From positions 1,054,001 to 1,118,000 of the forward strand of contig JAWWNJ010000045.1 of the NCBI GenBank assembly GCA_037176885.1: a stretch of 64,000 nt of DNA. The letters are read 5' to 3'. The notes under the pieces were generated by a model. That model saw nothing but the letters and a program-made list of their open reading frames with translations, ran no database searches and was not told where the DNA came from. The position numbers were made by a program, and so were the translations under genes. This document shows positions 11,447-23,662 of the stretch, in pieces (the first letter of the stretch is position 1; every line of letters begins with the position of its first letter). Source of the stretch: Favolaschia claudopus (taxonomy: Eukaryota > Basidiomycota > Agaricomycetes > Agaricales > Mycenaceae).

Positions 11447-11642
11447 GCGCTCATGCGCCTGCATTATGCCGCGCTTCGGCGCCTGCATCATTATGTGCTC
11501 ATGCACCCGCATCCAATGCGCTTCGGCGCCTGCATTATTATATCGCGCTCATGCGCCCGCATTCAATGCGCTTCAGCGCCTGCATCCTCATACCGTGCCT
11601 CGGCACCTGCATTTTCACACATGTCAATTCCGCGCTATGCGC
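11447..11642. repeat. Tandem array of eight short hairpins with stem covariation
   Basis: Eight inverted repeats of the form NNNN-loop-NNNN start at 11447, 11471, 11495, 11518, 11545, 11568, 11595 and 11632. The spacing is therefore 24, 24, 23, 27, 23, 27 and 37 bases. Stems are GCGC/GCGC in six units and GTGC/GCAC in two (11495 and 11595), so both sides of the stem change together. Loops are TTCG, TCAT, TTCA, CTCG or TAT. Two units (11471 and 11518) read GCGC-TTCG-GCGC, which as RNA is the very stable C(UUCG)G tetraloop. Seven of the eight stems are followed by CTGCAT or CCGCAT. Spacing is not a multiple of three throughout, which argues against a protein repeat. Confidence 0.85.
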
Positions 11643-11717
11643 ACAGTATGTTTTTATTCAATTCATATATTCTCAATTTACTGCCTTCATAGCGAGTCGA
11701 CTCCTAGTTGCGCGGGT

Positions 11718-11807
11718 ATCCTTGGGCGGATGCGTCGTCGCCTCCTAGACTTTCCGGGTATCGCGCCCAAGGATCCTCGCATTGCGCCGGGAAGCCCCGA
11801 AGGGCTT
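11718..11807. other. Long-stem inverted repeat and adjacent hairpin
   Basis: ATCCTTGGGCG at 11718-11728 is matched perfectly by CGCCCAAGGAT at 11764-11774, with a 35-base loop between. Just downstream, AAGCCC (11792-11797) and GGGCTT (11802-11807) form a second hairpin around a CGAA loop. Both lie within 170 bases of the hairpin array, so they may belong to the same structured element. Confidence 0.7.
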
Positions 11808-12513
11808 TCTCCCGACTCCATCTAAGTCATTCATCATGGTGCAGCTGGAGCGCAATGCACAAAGTATTGAACGGCAACAGCTGGAAATATTACGGCTAGA
11901 ATTGCATTCCAAACCCAGCGAAGCAACCAATTTGCGAGTCGTGTTGTTTGAACGATGTCAAGACAACGTTTTGAAAAACCTAGACTCTGAAGTCGATACT
12001 CAGGGCCGACTACAACGTTATTTGGCATTGAACAAGGACGCCGGAGGTCGCGCACCGTACTAGCCGACCCCAAGGAGCGACGCTTAGAGGTGTCTATGAC
12101 AACGAGTCGGAATCGGCGGTCGTTTCATGTTTTTCCCCAAGACACCTCTCCGCTTGAGCGACAAAAATTACCAGGGCAAGTGAGAGTTGTTCCTGGCTGC
12201 TTCCCAGGTGGAAACTCAATTTTCTCGGGAAGTTGGCGGGACCCATGTCCATAATGAATCCGGAACCTTCCATATGTTCCCGTGGGTCTAAGCGTCGGCT
12301 ATGAATCAACGTGTTTGATTGCCAGCCCGGCGTCTATCGGCTCAGCCAATAGTCGCGTTCGCCGCGGCACCGTGACTGATCTCACTAACCTCCTTCGGAC
12401 CGATTTTTTTGATTGTGAGGATGTCCATTTAGCCACAAGGACCTTGTTCGCCTGTCGCCTCTTTCTTTTTTCCTTTTTCTCTGTTGGTTGGTCGAGAGGA
12501 GGGGGGCTCTACC
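11808..12513. other. Intergenic, with one doubtful small frame
   Basis: A frame opens at the ATG at 11836 (MVQLERNAQSIERQQ...) and ends after about 75 codons at 12063. It is helix-prone and Gln/Glu/Leu-rich but resembles nothing I know, so I do not call it a gene. The rest is the 5' flank of the receptor-like gene, with a T-rich tract near 12465-12485. Confidence 0.35.
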
Positions 12514-14324
12514 ATGCTGCCGTTCGGTCTCAAGGTGGCCTGGTTCGTTCTAACCATCGTCGGTGAGTAAATAGTTCTTCGAGCCGTTCAAAATCTCATG
12601 GCGCCCACAAATTTCAAGGCACGGTCTTCTCCGTGTTGTCGGTCATGGCCCTTGGACGTTTGGTAGGAAATCACTGGACGGGGTTAGGATACAGCTTCGG
12701 GATGGTTCTTTACCAGGGCATGTTCTGCTTGGGTACGCAAAAGAACACCGGCGCGACGCGCGCGACGACGAATCTTACCCCTCACGCAGGAATGATCTGG
12801 AAAATGGACCCGTATCGTATGCCCAGAGCCTTCTGCCTTGGTAGGACATCCACTACTGTCCCGCGATATATGCTCAAACAATTCGGGGCAGCTCAAACCA
12901 TCCTTATGAGCCTGGGATACTATATTATCTGGGGATTCCTAATGGTTTTTTGCTTCGCGGTTTGCGTGCACATATTGAAGCCTAAGGAGTGGGGAGACCT
13001 TTCGAAGTGCGTATCTCATTCGAGTGTTGTGCCCCAGCTGAACGTGGAAAAGGTGCTTTCACTGGCGACTGGTCTACTATCTTCCCGCTCTCGGCTTTCC
13101 TGTGGCTGCTATCGCTGTACGCGTGGTTCTCATCCTCAAGTACGACGCTGTTCACCCGTTCGACGGCTTCAACTGCGACGCCAGTCATCCCATATGGTGA
13201 CATTTGCACTCTCTTAATTGCCTGGCTTTCAAACTGACGTTCGACAGGGTCAGGCTTGGTGGGTATGCCTTTCCGTCGATTGTTGTGTTAGTTCCTACCA
13301 CATTCATGTCGTTGCTTTCCGCAAGACACATGCATGAGACTCTCAACCACATCAAGCGCGCTATGCAGGACGACAACGAATTGCCGCGTCAAATGCGTAT
13401 GGAGCGGCGTAGTGGACATCATTCCCTCAAACACTGCGGTCCTGTAATACTCGAAGGTGATGACGCCGCCGCTTCTGCTGGTCGTCAACCCATAGAGGCC
13501 CCTCCAGAAGCCGTCAAACGCCCCCGCTTTCATTTACCGTTCTTCACCCAGCTGCAGTCCGCTAGAACACTAACCCCTTCGCCCCAAACACCTGATCCCA
13601 CCAGCACCTCTCCTTACGAGGGAGGGAGATCGTCTGTCGCCTCGTCGAGTTTCCCTACGTTCGCGCCCATAAACGACAAGCATCCATTCACTGCAGCTTA
13701 CCAACCCGAAGCACCTGAAAACGATGCCGAAGCATCGCAGACCTGGGTCGACGATGACTCGTCGGCTCCCAGGAGTTTTGAGGCGCACGAAACGACTGAT
13801 GCTCTGGAGTTGGACGTCAAAGATCAGGACGACGATGACACCACGTACCGGTTGAGCTACAGAGAAAACGCCACCCCATCAAGTATGCCCGTGGTTTTCA
13901 CCCCTACTCATCGCCTCACTAATAAAATTTACTCGGCCTATAGGAATATCCCACATCGCATGCATCCCGCTACGTGCTTCAGAAGTGCAGCGGCTGTTTG
14001 TATGTCAAGTGTGCGTCTGTTTTTCCAAAGTTTTTTGAGGTTTCAGACATTAACACGCCCAATCCTCACAGGTCTGTTCCAATATTCACGTTCTTGTCGA
14101 TTGTGTCGATGTTGGCTGAGGGTCTTACACACCCTCACGAGCCCAGACCTATCAACACGCTGAACGTCGTGCAATTACTGGCGGCTTGGATGGCGACTAT
14201 ATTCCTAGGTATGTGTCTCCACCATCGCACGCATATCGGTGCCGGAAAATTCACCGTCTGGACAGGCACACATCAAGGCATTCGAGAGGAGATTTTCCGA
14301 CGGTTAGCGTTCTGGAAAAGGTAG
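12514..14324 (+). CDS. Seven-helix receptor-like membrane protein (GPCR-like)
   Basis: The ATG at 12514 is in a good context (ACCATG). Splicing gives a protein of roughly 480 residues with seven hydrophobic segments, near 12520-12650, 12680-12730, 12880-12990, 13060-13140, 13250-13320, 13985-14130 and 14160-14210. Introns are clear at about 12563-12619, 12731-12790, 12842-12891, 13006-13051, 13199-13248, 14004-14071 and 14211-14271. Between helices 5 and 6 lies a large hydrophilic loop rich in Ser, Pro and Asp (about 13330-13930). The end is IREEIFRRLAFWKR. Conserved pieces such as FCLAQT, YYLPALGFP and NCDASHPIWVRLGGY are typical of an agaricomycete receptor-like family. It lacks the features I would expect of a Ste3 pheromone receptor. 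The ligand is unknown; the long third loop would be the G-protein contact. Confidence 0.65.
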
Positions 14325-14436
14325 CAGCAGCTGGGTTGCTGGGGGTCGTCGATCCACATTACTCGAGTATGATATTACACACGCAGTCAAGTATTTGTAC
14401 ACTACTAAATCCATTGACAAAAGGAGGCCAATTTTT

Positions 14437-14453
14437 CTTACTTACTTACTTAC
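14437..14453. repeat. CTTA microsatellite
   Basis: Four copies of CTTA plus one base form a short tetranucleotide repeat in the intergenic stretch after the receptor gene. Confidence 0.85.
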
Positions 14454-14652
14454 CACCTTTGCATATTTCACCCCGCAATGTTGTATTTTGTACATAGCAT
14501 ACAAGCAGTTCTCCCTTCTGACATGTTGCGAATTGTTGAGGATCTCTGAGATGGACGAAAAAGGCAGTTGGGCACTTGCTATGAACGCATCGTGACGATG
14601 CTTCGCCCCCAACACTCTTCTCCAACTCTTCTCTTCGCTGTTCACTCCGACA

Positions 14653-14660
14653 TATATAAA
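14653..14660 (+). promoter_or_regulatory. TATA box of the PTEN gene
   Basis: TATATAAA lies about 90 bases before the ATG at 14744. The rest of 14325-14743 contains only the CTTA repeat and T-rich sequence. Confidence 0.45.
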
Positions 14661-14743
14661 TCAGGCTGTATCGGCTGTGATATCGTCTACATCTAAGGGC
14701 TCTTCGTGAATTGGAAGCTATCGACGCGCTGCTGCTCTCTTTC

Positions 14744-16780
14744 ATGACTGATTACATTCGCCGTCTGGTTTCTGGCAAGAAAGCGCGCTTCAAGGATGGC
14801 CAACTCAATCTCGAGCTCGATCTCGTCTACCTCACTGACCGCGTTATAATCATGGGGTATCCCGCCGAAGGATTCGAGAGTTTCTACCGCAACAATCGAG
14901 AGGATGCCAAACGGCAAGTCGGGCCATAGTTCGGGGTCCACAAACTCACCCAGTCACGAAACAATAGCTTTCTCGAGCATCGGCACGGCAAGAACTTCTG
15001 GGTCTTCAACTTTTGTCCTATCAGAGAGAATTCATACTCTGCCGATTTCTTCGATGGTCGAGTGAGTCGGTATCCGTTTCCAGACCACCAGTGCGTAAAT
15101 CAAGATTGTCTCTTGACAATCGGAGAGCTTGACTTGTTAGATAGTGCACCTCCGCTTGCTATAATGCCTCTTGCGGCGCGGGAGATGGCACAATGGCTGG
15201 ATGGTTCGCCGGACCGAGTAATTGTTTTACATTGTAAAGGTATGCACATCTGAGGCCGTCCTTGAAGTTCCCTGATCGTTGACTTTCTTTAGCTGGCAAG
15301 GGACGATCAGGCACTCTGGCCTGTACATATCTTCTCTCATTGGGTCAAGAACCCACGCCGCCGAAACTCGAGCGAAGTCATACGGCGTCGGAATGGGCTA
15401 AAGTCCGCGCGAACGATGTCATGGAGGCGATTGAACATGAGGAGGACGCAAATACACTTGACCCCGTAGACGAGGCTGCTGCCTCCACTACTGCCGCCTC
15501 TCAGAAATCATTTACCGAATCACTCAAGACCGTCCTCGACCTGCACACCGCCCGGCGAATGAAACCCCCAGGCGAGAACGAGAAACCGAAGCAGGGTGTG
15601 AGCATCCCGAGTCAGCGCCGCTGGCTACACTACTGGGCACTACTCCTCGCGCACGAAGCCCCCGCATATCTCTGGCCCGCCAAACCCCCTGCGCAGCGCC
15701 AACAACAACCCCGTGTGCGATTGACGCAGATTAAGGTGCGAATGCGCGAGCCGGGTGCTGTGAAGATGCACCTTGTGCGCGCGGCGACGGCGGTGATGGA
15801 CCGTACGAATATGGGTAAGGCTGGGGCGGCGGAGGCGAGGGGGCTGGGGAATGGGAGTATGTGGGTTTCGCTTGCGAGGTATGATGATGATTTTGTGCGC
15901 TTGTTGGAGAAATGGGAGCTGCATACCCGGGATGAGGGTGGGAATATGGGGCGTTTGAAGAAGGACGCGGGGGCGTTGGATGGCGAGACGCTAAGGGATA
16001 TGTTTAGTGCGGAGGGCAAGTGGGATAAGCATAAGATGGTGCGGAGTTTTGCGCGACTTGGGGCTACGAGTAGTGGGTCGCTCACTAAGGAAGTGACGGA
16101 GGTCGGTCTTCGTTTTACCATCACATCTAAAGTATTGAACAACATTTTTATTAGGACGGCAAGATATCGACATATACCCTCCATCCCTTGTCAGAGAGCG
16201 GGTGGGTAAACATACGAGATGGCCTACCAGAAGCAGATGCCGTCCCAGACACAGACGATATTGACATCCCCGCCTCCGAAGCGAACTCGATGTACGAAGT
16301 TACTCACAGTGCGAGAGAGCGAGGTGTCGTGCTCGATGCAGGCAGAGAAGTCCGCGTTAAGCTTTACATGGGCCAGGTAGTAATTTCCACTATTTGTCTC
16401 AATTTCCCTTCAAGATTTCGCTAACATGAATATTAATATAGGTCTTCATCTGCTGGCTATGGTTCATCCCCGCATTTCACATGAATCAGCCCCCGCCCAA
16501 CGGCGACGGTCTGAAGCCGCCCCCGACAAAGTTCACGCTCACGAGGAAGGAGGCGGACTTTCCGCTCGGGGTGGGGAGCGCTTTGATTGATGTTGAGATT
16601 GAGATGGAATGGTTGAAGACGACGGACAGTGAGGGTGTGCAGCCTCCGGCAAGGCAGACGAGTGTGGAGAGTGCCGCGGGGGAGAAGGGGGAGCCTGCAG
16701 GGATTTCAGCTACCGTTGAGGCGTTGGCGGCGGGGAATGTTGCGGAGGCGGTTGAGGCGAAGCAGGCGGCGGAGGATTAA
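14744..16780 (+). CDS. PTEN: PTEN-type PI(3,4,5)P3 phosphatase
   Basis: The start MTDYIRRLVSGKKARF matches the PTEN N-terminal PIP2-binding motif. Next come DLVYLTDRVIIMGYP and FNFCPIRENSY, then the PDHHAPP stretch carrying the acidic residue. The P-loop HCKAGKGRSGT is split by an intron (about 15240-15292) after HCK. Cys, the two Lys and Arg of the catalytic loop are all present. A long insert (about 15360-15590) separates the phosphatase from a C2-like region that includes GKISTYTLH, VKLYMGQ and FTLTRKEADF; its end is Glu/Ala-rich. The enzyme should lower PIP3 and oppose TOR/AKT-type signalling at the membrane. The first intron (14914-14967) uses a GC donor, GCAAGT. The gene is convergent with the SRA gene, 178 bases away. 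Confidence 0.9.
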
Positions 16781-16876
16781 ATGTTGGATGTTTGGAGTGT
16801 ATCTTATTGTAGCAAATAGAGGAGACGCGACATGGACTTGTTGATAATTTGGTACAGAAGAAATTGGCTATTCTAC

Positions 16877-16902
16877 AGAGAAATTCCGCAGAGAAATTCC
16901 GC
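16877..16902. repeat. Two tandem 13-bp units
   Basis: AGAGAAATTCCGC occurs twice head to tail in the short gap between the convergent PTEN and SRA genes. Confidence 0.8.
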
Positions 16903-16958
16903 GAGCGATAGATGAAATGATATGGACTGCGTTCAGGCTGTGTTCAGCTTTTCTCAGA

Positions 16959-18162
16959 TTAGTTGGAGACACTCTTCTTCTTGCTGAAGCTCATGTTGCC
17001 CAAGCGAGGTTTGCCTGCGATCTCTCGTCGCTTCTCCTGGATTGCTTGTTGCGAGGCACTATCACTAGTACTAGCAGAAGGCTCTGACAACGCAGGGTTG
17101 TTGACACGACGCTTTCCCAGCTTCTCGCGGCCATCTATGGACCAGTAATCATCATTTGCTCCTGTCCCCGTAATGTGAAGGGGAAGTTCATCCTGAGTAG
17201 GGACCGTCGCACGCTGCACAAAAAAAGTGAATTTCAATGGTTCACGGACTTGGAAATACTGGGAAAAGAAAGGAAAAGAATGACAAACCTCGAGTCTGAA
17301 TTTGCACATCTTGAAACCCGCTTTGCCTTCTTCAATGTAGGCCTTCAACAAGGATCAGGCACAGGAACAGAGGATGATGAAACAAAAACTATACTGACCT
17401 CCTTGACATCGTAAAGGCCGTCGTAACGGTATCTGTGAATGGGCATATAAATATATGTATTGTGCCGAGAGAGATAGACATCGACAAAGCCACTCACCCC
17501 TGCAAAGGGCTATACTTGAGGTTACCGTTAGGGCCGCGTATGACGCGTACAGGAAGCCCAGATTCCACGTTTTTCTGCGAAATGAGTCAGAATAGATAGT
17601 TGTATTGCGCTTCCGAGCTCACCTGGAGGGCTGCGTTGCCTCTGGATTTCATGTCCTGGTCGCCTTGCTGCTTCTTCCCTGGGATGCGCTAGAGGAGAAA
17701 CGAGGCGGGAATTATGGGTATGATGAATGTAGGTGTTGGGACGCACCTCTTGTCCTTCCTCTGGCTTGCCCTTTCCTAAGAATATGGGTCAACAACGTCT
17801 GGTACACCAAAGTTCACGGGCATACCTTCTCCGGTATAGATTCTGTAACAGCAGGCGTATGAGGGGCGCATGTAATGGTTCAAAGGCATTGAATGACAGA
17901 CATTTCGTTTCCTCTATCCTCATCGTCTTCATAACCTTCATTGAGCACGATCGAGAACGCGCCTGAGTAGATATGGTCAATATTGTCTTTATATAATCTC
18001 TGAGATGTGTAGAGACGCGCCTCCTTCAGCCTTCGTTCCGCTAATACCAGCCATATTCTGGTTATGAAGGCCAGACTTATGCAAGTCCTCGCGGTCAGCG
18101 AACATGAGCCCGACAGGTATGTCGGGCAGATCGCCGTGTACGTCGCCAGTTTGTCGGGCCAT
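16959..18162 (-). CDS. SRA-YDG domain protein
   Basis: On the minus strand from the ATG at 18162 the exons join into an SRA (SET and RING associated) domain. Visible in order are GDVHGDLPDIPVGLMFADR, the AGISGTKAEG turn, AFSIVLNEGYEDDEDRGN, IIYTGEGKG, DMKSRGNAAL, NVESGLPVRVIRG, YRYDGLYDV (the YDG motif) and GFKMCKFRLE. A basic tail ends FSKKKSVSN. SRA domains flip and bind 5-methylcytosine in hemimethylated DNA (UHRF1 and plant SUVH families). Here it stands alone, with no RING, PHD or SET domain visible. About seven short introns are needed. The first splice donor, after KAEG, is not a clean GT (a GC donor or a one-base error is possible). The gene shares a ~640-base divergent promoter region with ded1. 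Confidence 0.8.
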
Positions 18163-18315
18163 CTGGGTTGTAAGTGGTTGGTGGAAGAGTTGTATCCTTG
18201 TCTATGTTTGCTTGCCTTTGTCTCAGAGCACCTCGAGGTCCAGAGGACAAAGGGATCGCCAATCAATGCATCACCCAATTAGTGCACTGCCACTAAGCGT
18301 GATTTTTGGAAGAAA

Positions 18316-18333
18316 TCACGTGAAGTTACGTAA
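18316..18333. promoter_or_regulatory. Paired palindromes TCACGTGA and TTACGTAA
   Basis: TCACGTGA (18316-18323) and TTACGTAA (18326-18333) are two perfect 8-base palindromes with centres exactly 10 bp apart, one helical turn. The first is a bHLH (Cbf1-like E-box) site, the second a bZIP (Yap/C-EBP-like) site. They lie in the 644-base region between the divergent SRA (start 18162) and ded1 (start 18807) genes, nearer to SRA. The rest of that region shows no gene. Confidence 0.6.
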
Positions 18334-18806
18334 ATCCGGAGAGTTGCGGAAAATTTCTGGGAATTGGGGAAAACGAAAGAGACAGGCAGTCGGCGCTGTA
18401 CTTCAAGCTCATGGGCGGAGACCAGGCCACATCGATTTTCGTCGGTGGGGTGTTTCGATGTGGCTCCTCGTTTCCATCAGGCTATTACGACTTGAAACGC
18501 GGCGAGTGACCTCCAAATCGAGGTCCCTTGGACATAGCAGCAGCCGTAGGAGTAGTAAAGGCTGGTAAAAGCCATGTATGACGACCAAAGATGACTCGGA
18601 GACAAAATTCTGAGCCCTCGATTGGCCATTAATCTTGAAACGGGAGTACAGGGTAGCCGAGGGTGGGGTTCCGGCGTGGGAATATGTATCGGAGATTGAA
18701 TATTTTTTGATCCACCACTCTTTGGTTTCGACCACCACCATAGACTGACCCTTTTTTCTCTTTTCGAGCTACAAAAACCACATCTCTTACCGTTTTTCAC
18801 CATAAT

Positions 18807-20953
<2,147 letters not shown>

Positions 20954-21940
20954 AGAGCCCATCGCCCTTTCCTCCTCCTTCTTTCCCTCCTTCCTTCTAC
21001 TATGCCTATGCTCCTCCCATATGCTTCCTTTCTCTGCCCCAGTTCAAGCCTGCCAAACCCCTTCCCCCTGCTACGCCTTCTGATCTTGACCGATACTTAT
21101 TCGCGCCCGGGACCGCCACCACGACCATGACCACACGATTCTCCTGATGCACCTCCTGCGCTGCTTTTCATGACCCAGAAAAAATTGTCTCGTCTCGTCC
21201 CCCCCGTTTCTGATGAACCCCTCACGTTGCTCTCGTCGCCAGCATCAAAACAAACCTATCTTATTCCTCTCGGTTATCTTTGCGCGTCCTTCCACTGGAG
21301 GCACAACCCCTAATTTCCTTGATGCATTCGAACCTTTCTACACTACATTACAACAGTTATAGATGCGGGCAACCTTAACGAGCACCGGCAGTCGGTCAGT
21401 CCTTTCTGCGATACACCCCCCAGTTTCTGCTATACCCACCCCCCACTGTATTGCATTTTCATCCCTGGACTGATATCTCCAAGCATTCATCCGTACCAAT
21501 AGACACGATAAGACACGACACGAGACAATCACTTATTGTAGAGCATCCGCATCGCATATATCTTGTAACCTTAGGTCCCTCTCGAGCGCTTTTTCATTGC
21601 TTTCCGATTTTTATTATTCTTGTTCTGTCCCTCTCCATATACGTATCTCTGTAGACGAGTGTACTTACTCTGATGTTAATTGAAGTCGTCCACCGTTGAC
21701 AGAAACTCTTGTCTGACGAAGCTGAATTGAAAGTGCCGCCCGCCGTCCAAGGAGCGGGAAATGCCTCCAAAATGGTGCAAACTTGCAGACGTCTGATTAC
21801 CAAGTATCGCGGCAGATAGGCAACTTGTTGCTGAATAATGAGATCAATATCGAACGCGTACCTTCTCAGACATTGTTTAGAAATCGAAGGGAGGCGTCGA
21901 TAATAGATATAAAAGGTCTCGAGGAGGTCAGGTCAATCCA
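20954..21940. other. ded1 3' flank and promoter of the NmrA-like gene
   Basis: Pyrimidine-rich sequence follows the ded1 stop, as expected for a UTR. No gene is seen. A TATAAAAG box at 21908-21915 lies 33 bases before the ATG at 21941, implying a very short leader. Confidence 0.5.
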
Positions 21941-22673
21941 ATGGCTCCCAGCATCCTCCTCCTCGGTGCCACTGGCGTCAGCGGCCTCATTTTCATTGAC
22001 ATGGCCCTCAGTCTCCCCGATCCTCCCGCTTTAACGCTATATGTACGTTCGCGTAACAAACTGCCTCAAGACATCGACAAAAAGGCGCGCGTCATCGTGG
22101 GGGCCCTCACGGACCGAGATAAATTATTGCAAGCGATGGAAGGCGTTGATACTGTTGTGAGCGTTCTGGGCACGTATCCTTCACTGTGGCACTTCATATT
22201 CCGCACCACACCCACGGTATGCATTTGTTGATTCGCTTCCAGTGATTATGAAGGCTGCTTATAACAGCGCACAGCCGATTGGAGACGCCTTCTTTGTGAT
22301 ATTGTCCGCAATGCGGGCCAAAGGCGTAAAACGGATTCTGGCGCTGTCGACCCCGTCGTTTTATTCCGAGGGAGAGGTGTATTCTCTTGGATGGACGTTG
22401 TATGGTCTCGGACCGAAGATTTTAACTCCGCAAGGAAACGCAGAGATGGTTGCCATTGGGAAGGCAGTCGCTACAGCAGACGATTTGGATTGGACAGTTT
22501 TCCGCGTTCCGCATCTGACAGAGGAGAGTGCGGATTTGCCTGTGGCGGTGGGGTTGATCAATTCTGAATACAAGTCGACAATTCATTTGAGTCGGGCGAG
22601 CATGTGCAAGTGGATTTTCAGGGAGATGGAGGAAAGGAAATGGATTAAGAAGGCACCTATGTTGGCTAATTAA
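21941..22673 (+). CDS. NAD(P)-binding NmrA-like / isoflavone-reductase-like protein
   Basis: The product of about 230 residues begins MAPSILLLGATGVSGLIF, a GxxGxxG Rossmann loop (GATGVSG). LYVRSRNKLP, GVDTVVSVLG and RILALSTPSFYSEGE follow, then DLDWTVFRVPHL and a helical end KWIKKAPMLAN. This is the atypical-SDR fold of NmrA/HSCARG proteins, which often sense NAD(P) and need not be catalytic. One intron lies near 22216-22264, joining RTTPT to QPIGDAFF. The gene is convergent with the FSH1-type hydrolase, with 82 bases between stops. A clear function cannot be assigned. Confidence 0.7.
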
Positions 22674-22755
22674 CTGAAGCACGAATATGACGTTGTTGTA
22701 AAAGCTTACCATCTACGAATATCTGAATATCTGGGCATTCATTACTCATAATAAT

Positions 22756-23662
22756 TTACTTCGCGGCATCCAATATGAAGTCGCGAAAAAGCGAGGGAAA
22801 GTTACCGCCAACGGGAATGACATGGCCTAGATGACGATGCTGAGCTTAGATTGGCTACCAGATCGAAGACATACCTTCACCGTGCCGGTAGAGAATTGAA
22901 TAGCGGCATTTCTGCTGGAGTTCGAGAGTTCTAGCAGGTGGAACGATGGTATCACCGTCATCTAGGGCTGGGAGCCGAACAAGAACTAATTCAGAAAGCG
23001 ATCTGGAACAGAAGGAGAAAGGGTCTCACTGTGTAAGGTAGGTATATCGGGGATGCCGTATATCGCTGCGTGCGGGGAGTGGTGCGAGACAAGGCCTAGA
23101 AATAATATAGGTTTCTCAACATCAACACAGCAAGAATCATGTTCGGACCTGAGCAAAATATGCCGAATTTGAAATTCTGTTTCTTGGTGGGATCGAATCC
23201 AGACACACGTTCAGGATGGTTCACCTATGCGGCCGTTAAAAATGCAGCGAGAAACAGCAAATTCTTGTTATTTACCATGGACAAGAGAAGCGCTGCCATC
23301 GCGCTACCTTGTGAAAGCCCAATGACACCATCGTATTCGTGCTCGGAGAGCTCCTTTGACCACCACTTTACGACGTTGTCCCAGCGAGTACGAGCTCTAT
23401 CGTTGTGTGATGAGTCGAGCTCGAGGTTTTGGTCAAGGAACCACCAGGGCCGAGGTAACGATGAACTCGAGAATATGTTGTGCGACACTGGTGGGCCGTC
23501 GACATAGTGCAAAATCGCTACACCGTTGAGCGCGTCGCGGAGTTGGCGTGTGTTGTGCGCAACTGTTGCTGCTGATTGGACATAACCGTGGATCACTGGT
23601 TGTGATAAATTGAACGCTCAAGATTTGAACAGCAACTTGGACTGACCAAGAATGTTGAGCAT
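22756..23662 (-). CDS. FSH1-family serine hydrolase
   Basis: Read on the minus strand from the ATG at 23662. MLNIL is spliced to VIHGYVQSAATVAHNT, the oxyanion-loop start. The body includes LHYVDGPP, a nucleophile elbow GLSQGSAMAALLL, KFGIFCSG, PTLHT, DDGDTIVPP (catalytic Asp) and HLGHVIPVGG (catalytic His), ending FILDAAK. All three triad positions are visible and the length of about 240 residues fits the alpha/beta-hydrolase FSH1 family (yeast Fsh1-3, human OVCA2). About five short introns are used. The family has esterase activity on long-chain esters; the natural substrate here is unknown. Confidence 0.75.

Noticed and set aside
11447..11642. CRISPR-like array
   Set aside because: The window is eukaryotic, the repeats are too short and variable, and the gaps are only about 11-25 bases and largely share the CTGCAT/CCGCAT sequence.
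10888..11748. Plus-strand open frame of 286 codons through the hairpin array
   Set aside because: Hairpin spacing (23, 24, 27, 37) does not keep codon phase and the rest has no protein-like conservation.
23180..23205. tRNA-like GATCGAATCC motif
   Set aside because: It lies in an intron of the hydrolase gene and no cloverleaf can be drawn around it. I found no tRNA gene elsewhere by looking for B-box sequences on both strands.
23139..23507. Plus-strand open frame
   Set aside because: It is antisense to the FSH1-type hydrolase that carries the full catalytic triad.
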